IMG/VR virus record: IMGVR_UViG_3300004231_000043
Coordinates: 1-44,857 of that record
Strand: one strand, 5' to 3'
Length of the DNA: 44,857 bases
Source of the DNA: a virus
The stretch's first letter is position 1; each line of letters begins with the position of its first letter. The notes under the pieces were generated by a model. The model ran no database searches. It was not told where the DNA came from and worked only from the letters and a program-made list of their open reading frames with translations. The position numbers and the translations under genes were made by a program. This document shows positions 1-6,873 of the stretch, one piece after another.

Positions 1-624
1 TCAGACATCTGTCTGCTCGGCAATCTCAAGGGCATCATCAACCTCGATACCCAAGTAGCGCACCGTGCTCTCCAGCTTCGTGTGGCCAAGAAGCAACTGG
101 ACGGCCCGCAGGTTTCGCGTGCGCCGGTAGATCAACGACGCCTTGGTCCTGCGCATCGTATGGGTTCCATAGGAGGCGGACTCGAGTCCGGCTTCTTCCA
201 TCCATCGATGGACAATCCTGGCGTACTGTCTAGTCGATAGGTGGGGTGAGCCTGAAACGCGGCTGGCGAACAGGAAGTCCGATGACGCAAGCCCGGCTTC
301 CCGAATCCAATTCTGCACGGCCTCGCGAGTCGATTGGGTGATCTCGAACTGGACCGGGCGGCCCGTCTTCTGCTGCATCACCATGGCACGGGACGCCATC
401 TGACCGCCGTGTGAGACATCGGATACCCGAAGCTTCACCAAGTCGCAGGCGCGTAGCTTGGAATCGATCGCCAGGTTGAAGAGGGCAAGGTCGCGGACCT
501 TGTGGCCGAGCTGAAGGCGAATGCGAATAGCCCAGATGTCTTTCAGCTTAAGCGGGGTCTTCTGGCCGATCAGCTTGCACTTGTTCCAAGGCTGGTGGGA
601 CTGGGTTGTGTGAAGAATTTCCAT
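1..624 (-). CDS. Small tyrosine recombinase / phage-type integrase
   Basis: This 207-residue protein has the catalytic set of the tyrosine recombinase family: Arg58 in SKLRACDL, Lys86 in QKTG, His155-x-x-Arg158 in HTMRR, His181 in LLLGHTKL and Tyr190 in TVRYLG. Such enzymes cut and join DNA through a 3'-phosphotyrosine link. It lacks the N-terminal arm and core-binding domains of full-length integrases (usually 300-400 residues), so it is a short form. The ATG at 624 is chosen because AGGAG lies 6 nt upstream; a TTG in frame at 630 is the alternative. It lies downstream of the CBASS operon on the same strand and could mobilise the island, but no attachment site is visible. The family call is firm; the partner element is unknown. 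Confidence 0.9.
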   Translation of the reverse strand: MEILHTTQSHQPWNKCKLIGQKTPLKLKDIWAIRIRLQLGHKVRDLALFNLAIDSKLRACDLVKLRVSDVSHGGQMASRAMVMQQKTGRPVQFEITQSTREAVQNWIREAGLASSDFLFASRVSGSPHLSTRQYARIVHRWMEEAGLESASYGTHTMRRTKASLIYRRTRNLRAVQLLLGHTKLESTVRYLGIEVDDALEIAEQTDV

Positions 625-801
625 GACCAACTCCTGTTGAGGGGGTTGGTCAGGCTTCTCCTACACCAAGAAGCAAGGCGTGATGCAACCCGAAGCGGTC
701 ACTCCAGAAGTCTGTGGAAATCCCGCACACTCGGCCTGCATCAGCCTTCGACCACTCACTGAGAGGCTGGCAACCTAAGTGAAACGAACGCAACGCAACC
801 T

Positions 802-1551
802 CTACTTGCCCGAAGGCTTCCTGGCGCGGACTCTTGGCGACCTCCGGAGCTTTCGAGTGCGCTTTGGCTGAGATGGAATTTCCGGCAGCGGATTCTGTTG
901 CAGGTACTCCAGAAGCGTGCTTCGCCAAAAGCATCGCGGGGCAAGCGCGCGAAGCGCGTTGAGCCGGTAATGACAACAGCAAACCCCGAGCCGCTTGCCC
1001 TTTCCGCAGGCGCAAAGACGCTTATTGGCAACGCGTCGTTTTGTCGCCAGAAGCATCAGTGCGATGGCGATAGGCCGATGGCCTCGAATGCCAAGAAGCG
1101 CGCCGTAGTCTTCGATGAGGCCCGGGCCGTAGTGGGGCAGCTCTTGGAACGGGTATCCAACATTGCCCTGTGACCGCCACGTGGCCGCGTACAGGAATGG
1201 CACAAGGCATCGTTCAAGGAATGCTACAAGCCCAACGGACTCGCGCATCAGCAGCCTCAGGCGCAGCGGAGAGCCAAGGCAAAAGCTGCCATCGGCATTG
1301 ATGTGTTCGTCGGGGTCCTTACGCAAGCGCCCGCCTTCTTCGAACACGCCCAACAGCGCGTCCGAATTGCCCAACGGAATCTCGATGCGAAGGGAATACG
1401 TGTCGGAGATAGCCGGCTTCCCGTGCGGCGCCAGCTCAAATCCGAATTGTCCGACCAATGTGCATACCCCGTCTTGGCCATTTGGCCTTCGGCGAAGCCG
1501 GGGCCAGGCATCCAAGAGCGCTTCGATGTCCGCTTCCCCGATCGCCCTCAT
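802..1551 (-). CDS. CBASS E2-like protein with C-terminal SEC-C-like motif (type II-short)
   Basis: This 249-residue protein is last in the CBASS operon. Residues about 30-130 resemble an E2 (ubiquitin-conjugating) fold: a beta-meander is followed by DEHINADGSFCL, which matches the His-x-Asn...Cys-Leu active-site block of E2 enzymes, with Cys91 as the probable catalytic cysteine. There is no E1 or JAB partner, as in type II-short CBASS, where a lone E2 acts on the CD-NTase. The C-terminal part carries C180-A-C182-G-x-G-K...C191-C-C-H194, a SEC-C-like zinc-binding pattern, and then a strongly basic tail. The ATG overlaps the CD-NTase stop by 4 nt (ATGA), which implies coupled translation. Family membership rests on motif and context; the role of the SEC-C part is inferred. 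Confidence 0.82.
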   Translation of the reverse strand: MRAIGEADIEALLDAWPRLRRRPNGQDGVCTLVGQFGFELAPHGKPAISDTYSLRIEIPLGNSDALLGVFEEGGRLRKDPDEHINADGSFCLGSPLRLRLLMRESVGLVAFLERCLVPFLYAATWRSQGNVGYPFQELPHYGPGLIEDYGALLGIRGHRPIAIALMLLATKRRVANKRLCACGKGKRLGVCCCHYRLNALRALAPRCFWRSTLLEYLQQNPLPEIPSQPKRTRKLRRSPRVRARKPSGK

Positions 1552-2729
1552 CGGCGGCGATCACACCAAGGAGGCGGCGGTTCCGCCGCGAGCGTCACGC
1601 GTCGGATGCTCGGCGCGGGCGATGCAACGCCAAGTCGCTGTCGCACGCCTTCGGTAAGCGTGACTCCCAAGGCATCGGAGGCTACTTCAACCTGTCGCTG
1701 CGGATTCGCGCCGGCTAGTACCTCGTTGAAATCACGACGCGCCTGCGCGATCCATGAGTGGAAGTTCGCTTTGAGCCTCAAGCGCGCACAGTCGGCGCGC
1801 TGCCAACGATCAGCGAAGTTTTCATTGGGGTTGACGGGGTTAAGGATCTCGTCGGTATTGCTCGCGCGCACCTGTTCCAGTGCTGTTAGCACGCGAGCCA
1901 TCGTCTCGGCCAAGGACTCGCCGTGCCTGTACGCCAGACCGGCGATGGTGGTCAAGATGATCGACACCGGCTTGGCGTCGCAGTTGTCCGCGAACATGAC
2001 GTCCCTGTGGCGCTTGAGCAGCTGCACCACCTGCTGTAACGGCGTCTTGCTGCGGTAGACCGGAGCCGGGTCGACCTGGGCTTCTGCCAGTACCTGGGTG
2101 GATCCCACAGCCGCCGCCATGCGTGAGGCGAACCATAGCTGGTAACCGCCGGGGTTGCTCGACGGCCAATCCGGACTCAGGTACGAATAGTGGTCATGTT
2201 GCTCGTCGGTGATCCACAGGGCCCGTCGAGCGACGTCGCTGGCCAGCGTTGCGCTGACGCCGCGCGTTTCCATCAATGCGCCCAGTTCACGTCGACGGCT
2301 ATCGTCGGCGCGGATACCTGGCACCACATCCATGTGGAACGGCAGCTCGTCACGGTAGCCCAACCGCCAGCAGCGATTTTTGGGTTCCAGCGCCTTCTGG
2401 ATGTTGCGGGCGCGCCGGTATGCCGCCAGCTCGGCACCGACCATTTCCTTTAGCTGCTGCTGGGTATGGCTGGTACGCGAAACGCCGGCGCGCAGCTTGC
2501 AGGTAAAGTCAAGGTCGTACTCGTCGTCCGGATTGACCGGACGGATGGCGGTTCCAAAGGCGAAGGAGCCTTGTACGAACAGGTGCACGTCGTAATCGGC
2601 CAAGCTCGATTCCGGGCGCGAAAACCAGTTGCCGAGGTCTTTGTAACGGCTCAGGGCCAGTTCGTGGGCACGCTCGGGAAGGTCGATTTCCTCAAGCAGG
2701 AATTTCAGGCGGTCATTGGCGTCGGTCAT
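1548..2729 (-). CDS. CBASS CD-NTase (cyclic oligonucleotide synthase)
   Basis: This 393-residue protein is a DNA polymerase-beta-like nucleotidyltransferase of the cGAS/DncV type. It shows the Gly54-Ser55 motif in VQGSFAFGT, the first two metal-binding aspartates in EYDLDF (Asp72, Asp74) and the third in PFHMDVVP (Asp134), so the catalytic centre looks intact. CD-NTases make a cyclic di- or trinucleotide upon phage infection, which activates the linked effector. The start at 2729 overlaps the stop of the HNH-SAVED gene by 4 nt, and the stop overlaps the E2 start by 4 nt. An upstream in-frame extension to 3182 lies entirely inside the effector gene and is rejected. The clade (probably CdnD-like) and the nucleotide product cannot be settled by eye. 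Confidence 0.9.
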   Translation of the reverse strand: MTDANDRLKFLLEEIDLPERAHELALSRYKDLGNWFSRPESSLADYDVHLFVQGSFAFGTAIRPVNPDDEYDLDFTCKLRAGVSRTSHTQQQLKEMVGAELAAYRRARNIQKALEPKNRCWRLGYRDELPFHMDVVPGIRADDSRRRELGALMETRGVSATLASDVARRALWITDEQHDHYSYLSPDWPSSNPGGYQLWFASRMAAAVGSTQVLAEAQVDPAPVYRSKTPLQQVVQLLKRHRDVMFADNCDAKPVSIILTTIAGLAYRHGESLAETMARVLTALEQVRASNTDEILNPVNPNENFADRWQRADCARLRLKANFHSWIAQARRDFNEVLAGANPQRQVEVASDALGVTLTEGVRQRLGVASPAPSIRRVTLAAEPPPPWCDRRR

Positions 2730-3961
2730 GTTCCACTCCGGACTTGCAGGGTTTGCGCGTGGTCGACGGCACGCGGTGCGCGCGGACCGAGTTCCATCAT
2801 CGGGATGAAGCGACCGGATTCGTCCCGGTCGTAGACGATGTAGCGGTGCGCGTGCTGGGTCGACAGCAGCGCGCCGAACTCGATTGCCAAGGCCGCCGGC
2901 ACGACCGGGAACAAGTGGATGGGTTGACCGGTGCTCGCTTCCAGAGTGCTTAATCGCGGTTGCAGCGCCGAGCGGAAGGCATCGATGGTCCCCCGATTGC
3001 GGATCATGCTGTAGCTGGGCTCGGGTGTGGAGAAGGTCGCGATGCGCGCGTCCGGCAAAGCGGCCCGAATGTCGCGGTCCGCCACGTGCGCCGACAGCGA
3101 AAGCACAAGCGCCAACGGGCCATTGCCTTCGGCAGGAGAGTCGAAGGAAAACGGCGGCGGCACTGCTGCAAGGTCCGGCCATTTCAAGCCATGTGTGCGA
3201 TCGCGTGAGTACAGGAAGCGATTGCTGCGGTCGCCAATTTGGCGGCCCAGCCGGATCAGTGACGGGATATCGGCGACCCCGACGACGGCCAGGTTCAGCG
3301 GGTCGCCGAAGGCGCTTGTTCGTGCGGCAAGGCGACCGTGAAGGTGCTCGGCGATGTCCTGCTCGACGTTATTCCAGTAGTGCGCATTCCGACCATCCTT
3401 GCCCGGAGCGCGAAGGCGCAGGACCTCGATGGCCTTGTCCGCCCACAGGCCCTCCGCCAGCATTGCCTCGGCAAGATCACGACCGCGGATTAGGTTCTCG
3501 GTGGCGAAATGCTGGCTGAGGAAGATGACGCCCATCGCGCGTTGGGTTTCTCCGCGGGCTGCAGCCATCCGGATCTGGTCGATGTGGTCCCGATGGGTGC
3601 GCGAAAGGTCCTCCTTCGGGTAACCGTCGGCGTCGGCGTCGATGCGGTCATGGCAACCCGGGCAAAGCAGCATCAGGTTGTCCGGCTCATCGGTGGCGCG
3701 TTGCGCCTGCGCGTCGGTGTAGGCGTCAGGGGCCCGCGGCCCTTTGGGGCTGGCAGGCACAACGTGCGCAACCTGCCCCCAGCGGGTCGGTTTTCCGGTC
3801 CGGAAGTCCTGGGTCAGGTCGGTGCCGCACTGCTCGCAATGGCCGGCGGCACGGATCCAGACCAGCCGCTTGATCGGTTCAGAGGTGGAGAATCGGTTGC
3901 TGGCCCGGCCTTTCCCCCCCGCACCGCGGGCATGGGGAGGCGATTTAGTGGAAGGACTCAT
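2726..3961 (-). CDS. cap5: CBASS effector: HNH endonuclease-SAVED fusion (Cap5 type)
   Basis: This 411-residue protein is the first gene of the CBASS operon. The N-terminal HNH nuclease has zinc-type cysteines C42-x-x-C45 and C100-x-x-C103, with His66 in AHVVPAS, Asn95 in DNLMLLC and His104 in GCHDR forming the HNH residues. The C-terminal half (about 180-405) has the features of a SAVED domain, the sensor of cyclic oligonucleotides. In known Cap5 proteins ligand binding causes oligomerisation and double-stranded DNA cleavage, which kills the infected cell. The ATG at 3961 is preferred because GGAG lies 10 nt upstream; the in-frame ATG at 4000 has no ribosome binding site. The architecture is clear; ligand specificity is unknown. 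Confidence 0.9.
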   Translation of the reverse strand: MSPSTKSPPHARGAGGKGRASNRFSTSEPIKRLVWIRAAGHCEQCGTDLTQDFRTGKPTRWGQVAHVVPASPKGPRAPDAYTDAQAQRATDEPDNLMLLCPGCHDRIDADADGYPKEDLSRTHRDHIDQIRMAAARGETQRAMGVIFLSQHFATENLIRGRDLAEAMLAEGLWADKAIEVLRLRAPGKDGRNAHYWNNVEQDIAEHLHGRLAARTSAFGDPLNLAVVGVADIPSLIRLGRQIGDRSNRFLYSRDRTHGLKWPDLAAVPPPFSFDSPAEGNGPLALVLSLSAHVADRDIRAALPDARIATFSTPEPSYSMIRNRGTIDAFRSALQPRLSTLEASTGQPIHLFPVVPAALAIEFGALLSTQHAHRYIVYDRDESGRFIPMMELGPRAPRAVDHAQTLQVRSGT

Positions 3962-4073
3962 GTAGCGACATCTCCGGAACAGCGTAGGTGGGGCGGCCAT
4001 GCGCTGTCAGCGTGAGTCGCCACCGCTAGGAATCCTTTACGACTTCGTCCTGGGGGGAGTGGGTTTTCGGGGT

Positions 4074-4090
4074 CCACCAAAAAGTGGTGG
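4074..4090. repeat. Inverted repeat in the CBASS leader
   Basis: CCACCA and TGGTGG form a perfect 6-bp inverted repeat around a 5-nt spacer. It lies about 12-28 nt downstream of the predicted start point of the CBASS promoter, inside a roughly 140-nt untranslated leader. It could be an RNA hairpin or a secondary regulator site. Confidence 0.5.
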
Positions 4091-4100
4091 CACCTTAGCA

Positions 4101-4130
4101 GTACAGAAACTATGCGTATTCTTTCTTTAC
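4101..4130. promoter_or_regulatory. Candidate CapW operator (imperfect palindrome)
   Basis: GTACAGAAA (4101-4109) and TTTCTTTAC (4122-4130) match as inverted arms at 8 of 9 positions, separated by 12 bp. The element covers the -10 hexamer and the spacer of the minus-strand CBASS promoter, where a dimeric repressor would block RNA polymerase. CapW-family proteins bind palindromes between their gene and the divergent defence operon. The assignment is inferred from symmetry and position. Confidence 0.55.
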
Positions 4131-4137
4131 CTGTCAA
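4109..4137 (-). promoter_or_regulatory. Predicted sigma-70 promoter of the CBASS operon
   Basis: On the minus strand a perfect TTGACA (4137-4132) is followed after 17 bp by CATAGT (4114-4109), 4 of 6 matches to TATAAT. It reads toward the HNH-SAVED gene. A strong -35 under a palindromic operator fits a promoter held off by a repressor until infection. Confidence 0.65.
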
Positions 4138-4164
4138 GCTACTATTCGCGAAACGGAGGATGCG

Positions 4165-5043
4165 ATGACCGAAACGGAGCCAACCCATCGCTGGAGCGTC
4201 GAGCAGCGCCTAGCCTTCATCGAACGACGGCTCTATTGGGACGGGCAGATAAACCGATCGGACCTGGTCGATCAGTTCTCTATCTCGGTTCCACAGGCGT
4301 CTTCGGATTTATCGACCTACGAATTGGCTGCGCCAGGCAACATGCGCTACGACAAGAGTGCGAAGGCTTATCTGGCTAGCACGGAGTTTCAGCCCCGGGC
4401 CGAACCTAGCGCTCGGCAGTATCTGGCGCAGCTGCAGCTGCTCGCGGACAATGTTCTGACACCGCGTGAATCTTGGCTTGGTCGCACGCCACCGCACGGG
4501 ATCGTTCCAAGGGTTCGGCGAACGCTAGAGGCGAAGGTCTTACGTCGAGTCTTGGAAGCAATACGTTTCAAGTTCGGTCTGCAAATCAAATACCAATCGA
4601 TGACTTCGATCGATCCATCGACTCGCTGGATCGTGCCGCACGCTCTCGGCTTCGATGGTCATCGCTGGCACGTTCGCGGCTGGTGCCATCGGCGAGGGAA
4701 GTTCCTCGATTTTGTGATGGCCCGAGTGTTGCAGGTCATCGATCACCGACAGGAAAGCATCGACGACACATTGGATCGAGCTTGGCACCAGACGGGACGG
4801 ATTCGGCTGGGTCCGAATCCAAGTCTAACGACGCCTCAACGACGGGCCATCGCGCTCGACTACGGCATGACGGAAGAATCCGTGGAAATAGAGGTGCGGC
4901 TAAGCCTCGTGTATTACTTGAGTCGACAGATGTTGTTGGACGTCGCTCATCTTCTGCCGCCCGAGCGCGCACAGGTTGTGCTGCTCAACAAGGCGGAACT
5001 CAACGAGAAACTTGTCTCTGTGGGTGAGTCACCGATCGCGTGA
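4165..5043 (+). CDS. capW: WYL-domain transcription regulator of CBASS (CapW/BrxR type)
   Basis: This 292-residue protein has an N-terminal winged helix (about residues 10-70, including the stretch around INRSDLVDQFSISVPQAS), a WYL-type ligand-sensing domain (about 120-205, with WHVRGWC in place of the canonical block) and a C-terminal WCX-like dimerisation region. CapW and BrxR proteins are dimeric repressors of anti-phage operons that release DNA on a signal of infection. The gene is divergent from the CBASS operon across 203 bp. GGAGG at 4155-4159 sets the start, with 5 nt to the ATG, and TACTAT at 4140-4145 is a possible -10. The deoxyribosyltransferase-like gene follows 33 nt downstream and probably shares its transcript. 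Autoregulation is inferred. Confidence 0.85.
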   Translation: MTETEPTHRWSVEQRLAFIERRLYWDGQINRSDLVDQFSISVPQASSDLSTYELAAPGNMRYDKSAKAYLASTEFQPRAEPSARQYLAQLQLLADNVLTPRESWLGRTPPHGIVPRVRRTLEAKVLRRVLEAIRFKFGLQIKYQSMTSIDPSTRWIVPHALGFDGHRWHVRGWCHRRGKFLDFVMARVLQVIDHRQESIDDTLDRAWHQTGRIRLGPNPSLTTPQRRAIALDYGMTEESVEIEVRLSLVYYLSRQMLLDVAHLLPPERAQVVLLNKAELNEKLVSVGESPIA

Positions 5044-5076
5044 ATCGGCCTGCCGAAAAATTGAGAGGGGCTAGCC

Positions 5077-6003
5077 ATGATTGATCACTGTCCGATTTGT
5101 CGAATCGCGCAGTTCGATATTGTTGACGAGCACGATCGGGGTAACCGGTTAGAGATCAAGTGCGCGCGTTGCGGTCCTTACGTGATCGGAAAGATGGCAA
5201 TCTTTCGCCTTGATGCGGCGGACGCCCCAGACCATGTGTTGAGCGGTTGGATTCGACACAGGGAAATTCAGGGCACGGAGCCTCCGACGATCCTTCAGGA
5301 AAATCTGGAACAAATCCGGCAGTGGCTGCCCTTGTACTCAGTGTCAGATCGTCCCGTCGAGCTGCTCAGGTCTTTGGCGACGCTGAGCCGGCATCCCGGT
5401 GAGAGATACCAAGGGAATGTCTACTCTGACCCCTCCTTGGCTTGGGCCAAGAACGAAGACGAACTCAAGTTTCATCTCCACACATTGCAGCAGCGAGGCG
5501 TCGTTTCGCTGGAGATGGAGGCCGAAGGAAACTATGGCGCTTCGTTGACCGCCGAAGGGTGGGAGCAGGTGGAGCGCGGCTCTGCACTCGTCCTACCGCG
5601 GGGCTTTGTGGCTATGTCGTTCGCCGACTCCATGTTGCCGGCGTGGACTGACGGGTTGAAGCCGGGAATCGAGGCTGCCGGCTATTCCGCGCACCGCGTC
5701 GATTCCGAACCGCACGTGCAGCGGATAGACCAGAAAATTGTTGCCGACATCAGGACGTCGCAGTTCGTTGTCGTGGACGTCACGGAGCAGAAGCAGGGCG
5801 CGTACTTTGAGGCCGGGCTTGCTTTGGGCTTTGGCAAGACGGTGATCTGGACGGTCCGGGAAGACGATTTGAAGAACGTCCATTTCGACACGCGCCAGTA
5901 CGCGCACATCGTGTGGAAGGACGCGGCTCAGCTTGCTCAAACCCTGCGAGACGTGATCATCGCGGTTCTCGGTACGGGGCCACGAAGGATTGACGCGGTG
6001 TGA
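5077..6003 (+). CDS. Zinc-ribbon plus nucleoside 2-deoxyribosyltransferase-like protein
   Basis: This is a 308-residue protein. Cysteines C5-x-x-C8 and C29-x-x-C32 suggest an N-terminal zinc ribbon; residues about 85-165 have a winged-helix-like middle. Residues about 174-295 match the nucleoside 2-deoxyribosyltransferase fold: RGFVAMSF opens it, FVVVDVT forms a central strand, and GAYFEAGLALGFGK carries the family's catalytic glutamate (Glu245). Enzymes of this superfamily cleave or exchange N-glycosidic bonds of nucleosides and nucleotides. The zinc ribbon, the fusion and the place beside CBASS argue for a nucleotide-consuming defence role rather than salvage. The ribosome binding site is GAGAGGGG. 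The fold is fairly certain; substrate and role are inferred. Confidence 0.72.
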   Translation: MIDHCPICRIAQFDIVDEHDRGNRLEIKCARCGPYVIGKMAIFRLDAADAPDHVLSGWIRHREIQGTEPPTILQENLEQIRQWLPLYSVSDRPVELLRSLATLSRHPGERYQGNVYSDPSLAWAKNEDELKFHLHTLQQRGVVSLEMEAEGNYGASLTAEGWEQVERGSALVLPRGFVAMSFADSMLPAWTDGLKPGIEAAGYSAHRVDSEPHVQRIDQKIVADIRTSQFVVVDVTEQKQGAYFEAGLALGFGKTVIWTVREDDLKNVHFDTRQYAHIVWKDAAQLAQTLRDVIIAVLGTGPRRIDAV

Positions 6004-6172
6004 ATCCAGAATTTCCTTTGTCAAAGTCTGGCGAAAGCAGATCGAACCTAGTGTGTATAACGACCGCTCCTGGCCGCATGCGGACGTTGCCCGGGGAGGG
6101 TAGGGCGGCGGATAAGGGCCCGTTATCGGGGGTAGGCAGGCCAGCTTGCCGACCCGGAGACTGACGGGGAGC

Positions 6173-6240
6173 GAGATATTTAGGGGTGTTTGCTGAGATA
6201 TCTTGCCGGAAGAGCCCGGAAGAAGTCGGAAGTTGGCGGG
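6173..6240. repeat. Short direct repeats near the presumed left prophage end
   Basis: GAGATAT occurs at 6173-6179 and 6195-6201, exactly 22 bp apart. Just inside it, CGGAAG repeats at 10-bp steps (6207, 6217, 6227). Repeats phased at one or two helical turns are what multiple transposase-binding sites in a Mu-type end would look like. No right end is available for comparison. Confidence 0.35.
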
Positions 6241-6271
6241 CCTCAGTGCAAAGGAGTTGCGCCCAGCGTAA

Positions 6272-6514
6272 TCAGCCTTTGGGTAACTCTATCGATAGGC
6301 AGACGTCGTCGCAGTCCAAGGATGCCGCGGCCTCGAAGCTGATGTTCGTCCCGTCAGACAGACTGATGGATTCGATGGCTAGGTCGGTTTCATCGCGGCT
6401 ATAACTATGCGTTGAGGTGGCCTGAATCGGATCGTTCCGCCAGTTTATGGCCGCGATCGTGCGGCCAACCAGGGCCTGCTCGATCTCTCCTCGTTTGAAC
6501 GTTGTCTCGGCCAC
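6272..6514 (-). CDS. Uncharacterised protein, last gene of the early operon
   Basis: This is an 80-residue acidic protein that I do not recognise. The GTG start is supported by AGGAGG 4 nt upstream, and it begins 8 nt after the Mor-like stop, so it looks like the final cistron of the leftward early operon. It has two cysteines (CDDVC) near the C-terminus and no membrane segment. It is the gene nearest the presumed left end and could be early phage cargo. Confidence 0.6.
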   Translation of the reverse strand: MAETTFKRGEIEQALVGRTIAAINWRNDPIQATSTHSYSRDETDLAIESISLSDGTNISFEAAASLDCDDVCLSIELPKG

Positions 6515-6522
6515 GTCGCCTC

Positions 6523-6873
6523 CTACTGCCCGAACAGCTTACCCTGATCCAGGTGCGGATCGCGGGCGCGGGCGCGCTTCAGGAGGCGCTGCAGGCCGGG
6601 GCGGGTCATGCGGTAGTCCCGCTGCAGCTCCTGCAGGGTGGCACCGGCCCGGTGCCGGTTGAGGATCTCCACTTCACGCAGGCTCAACTTGTAGCCGAAG
6701 TCCTGCGGCACGTAGATCTCCTGGCTGGCGTATTCCTCGGCCAGACCGTCCGCCACCGCCGCCCCGCACTGCTCGCGCAGCGCTTCGTCCACGCCCTGCT
6801 CCATCAGGACGCGCTGGACGGCGTCGTCGATGGCGGCGAAGAACTCGTGGCGGTTGGCGTAGCGGTTGCTCAT
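6523..6873 (-). CDS. mor: Mor-type transcription activator
   Basis: This 116-residue protein fits the Mor/C family of Mu middle- and late-gene activators. An N-terminal helical dimerisation part is followed by IYVPQDFGYKLSLRE and a helix-turn-helix region (REVEILNRHR to MTRPGLQRLLKRAR) that would bind the major groove. Such proteins bind as dimers to an imperfect dyad and recruit RNA polymerase to promoters with a poor -35. It is near the distal end of the early operon, as expected for a gene whose product switches on later transcription. The start overlaps the GemA stop by 4 nt (ATGA). Only one Mor/C-family gene is visible, so it may control all late promoters. Confidence 0.88.
   Translation of the reverse strand: MSNRYANRHEFFAAIDDAVQRVLMEQGVDEALREQCGAAVADGLAEEYASQEIYVPQDFGYKLSLREVEILNRHRAGATLQELQRDYRMTRPGLQRLLKRARARDPHLDQGKLFGQ

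Noticed and set aside
1303-2058. Long plus-strand open frames opposite the E2 and CD-NTase genes
   Set aside because: They are antisense shadows with arginine/serine-rich composition typical of GC-rich opposite frames, and no domain is recognisable.
1548-3182. A 544-codon open frame including the CD-NTase with a long N-terminal extension
   Set aside because: The extension lies wholly inside the HNH-SAVED gene in another frame; the ATG at 2729 overlaps the effector stop (ATGA) and gives the normal CD-NTase start.
3962-4000. Upstream ATG for the HNH-SAVED protein (MAAPPTLF)
   Set aside because: No ribosome binding site precedes it, while GGAG lies 10 nt before the ATG at 3961.
6006-6031. Terminator after the NDT-like gene (CCAGA...TCTGG with inner CTTTG/CAAAG)
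   Set aside because: The stem is short, the inner loop is only one base and no T-run follows.
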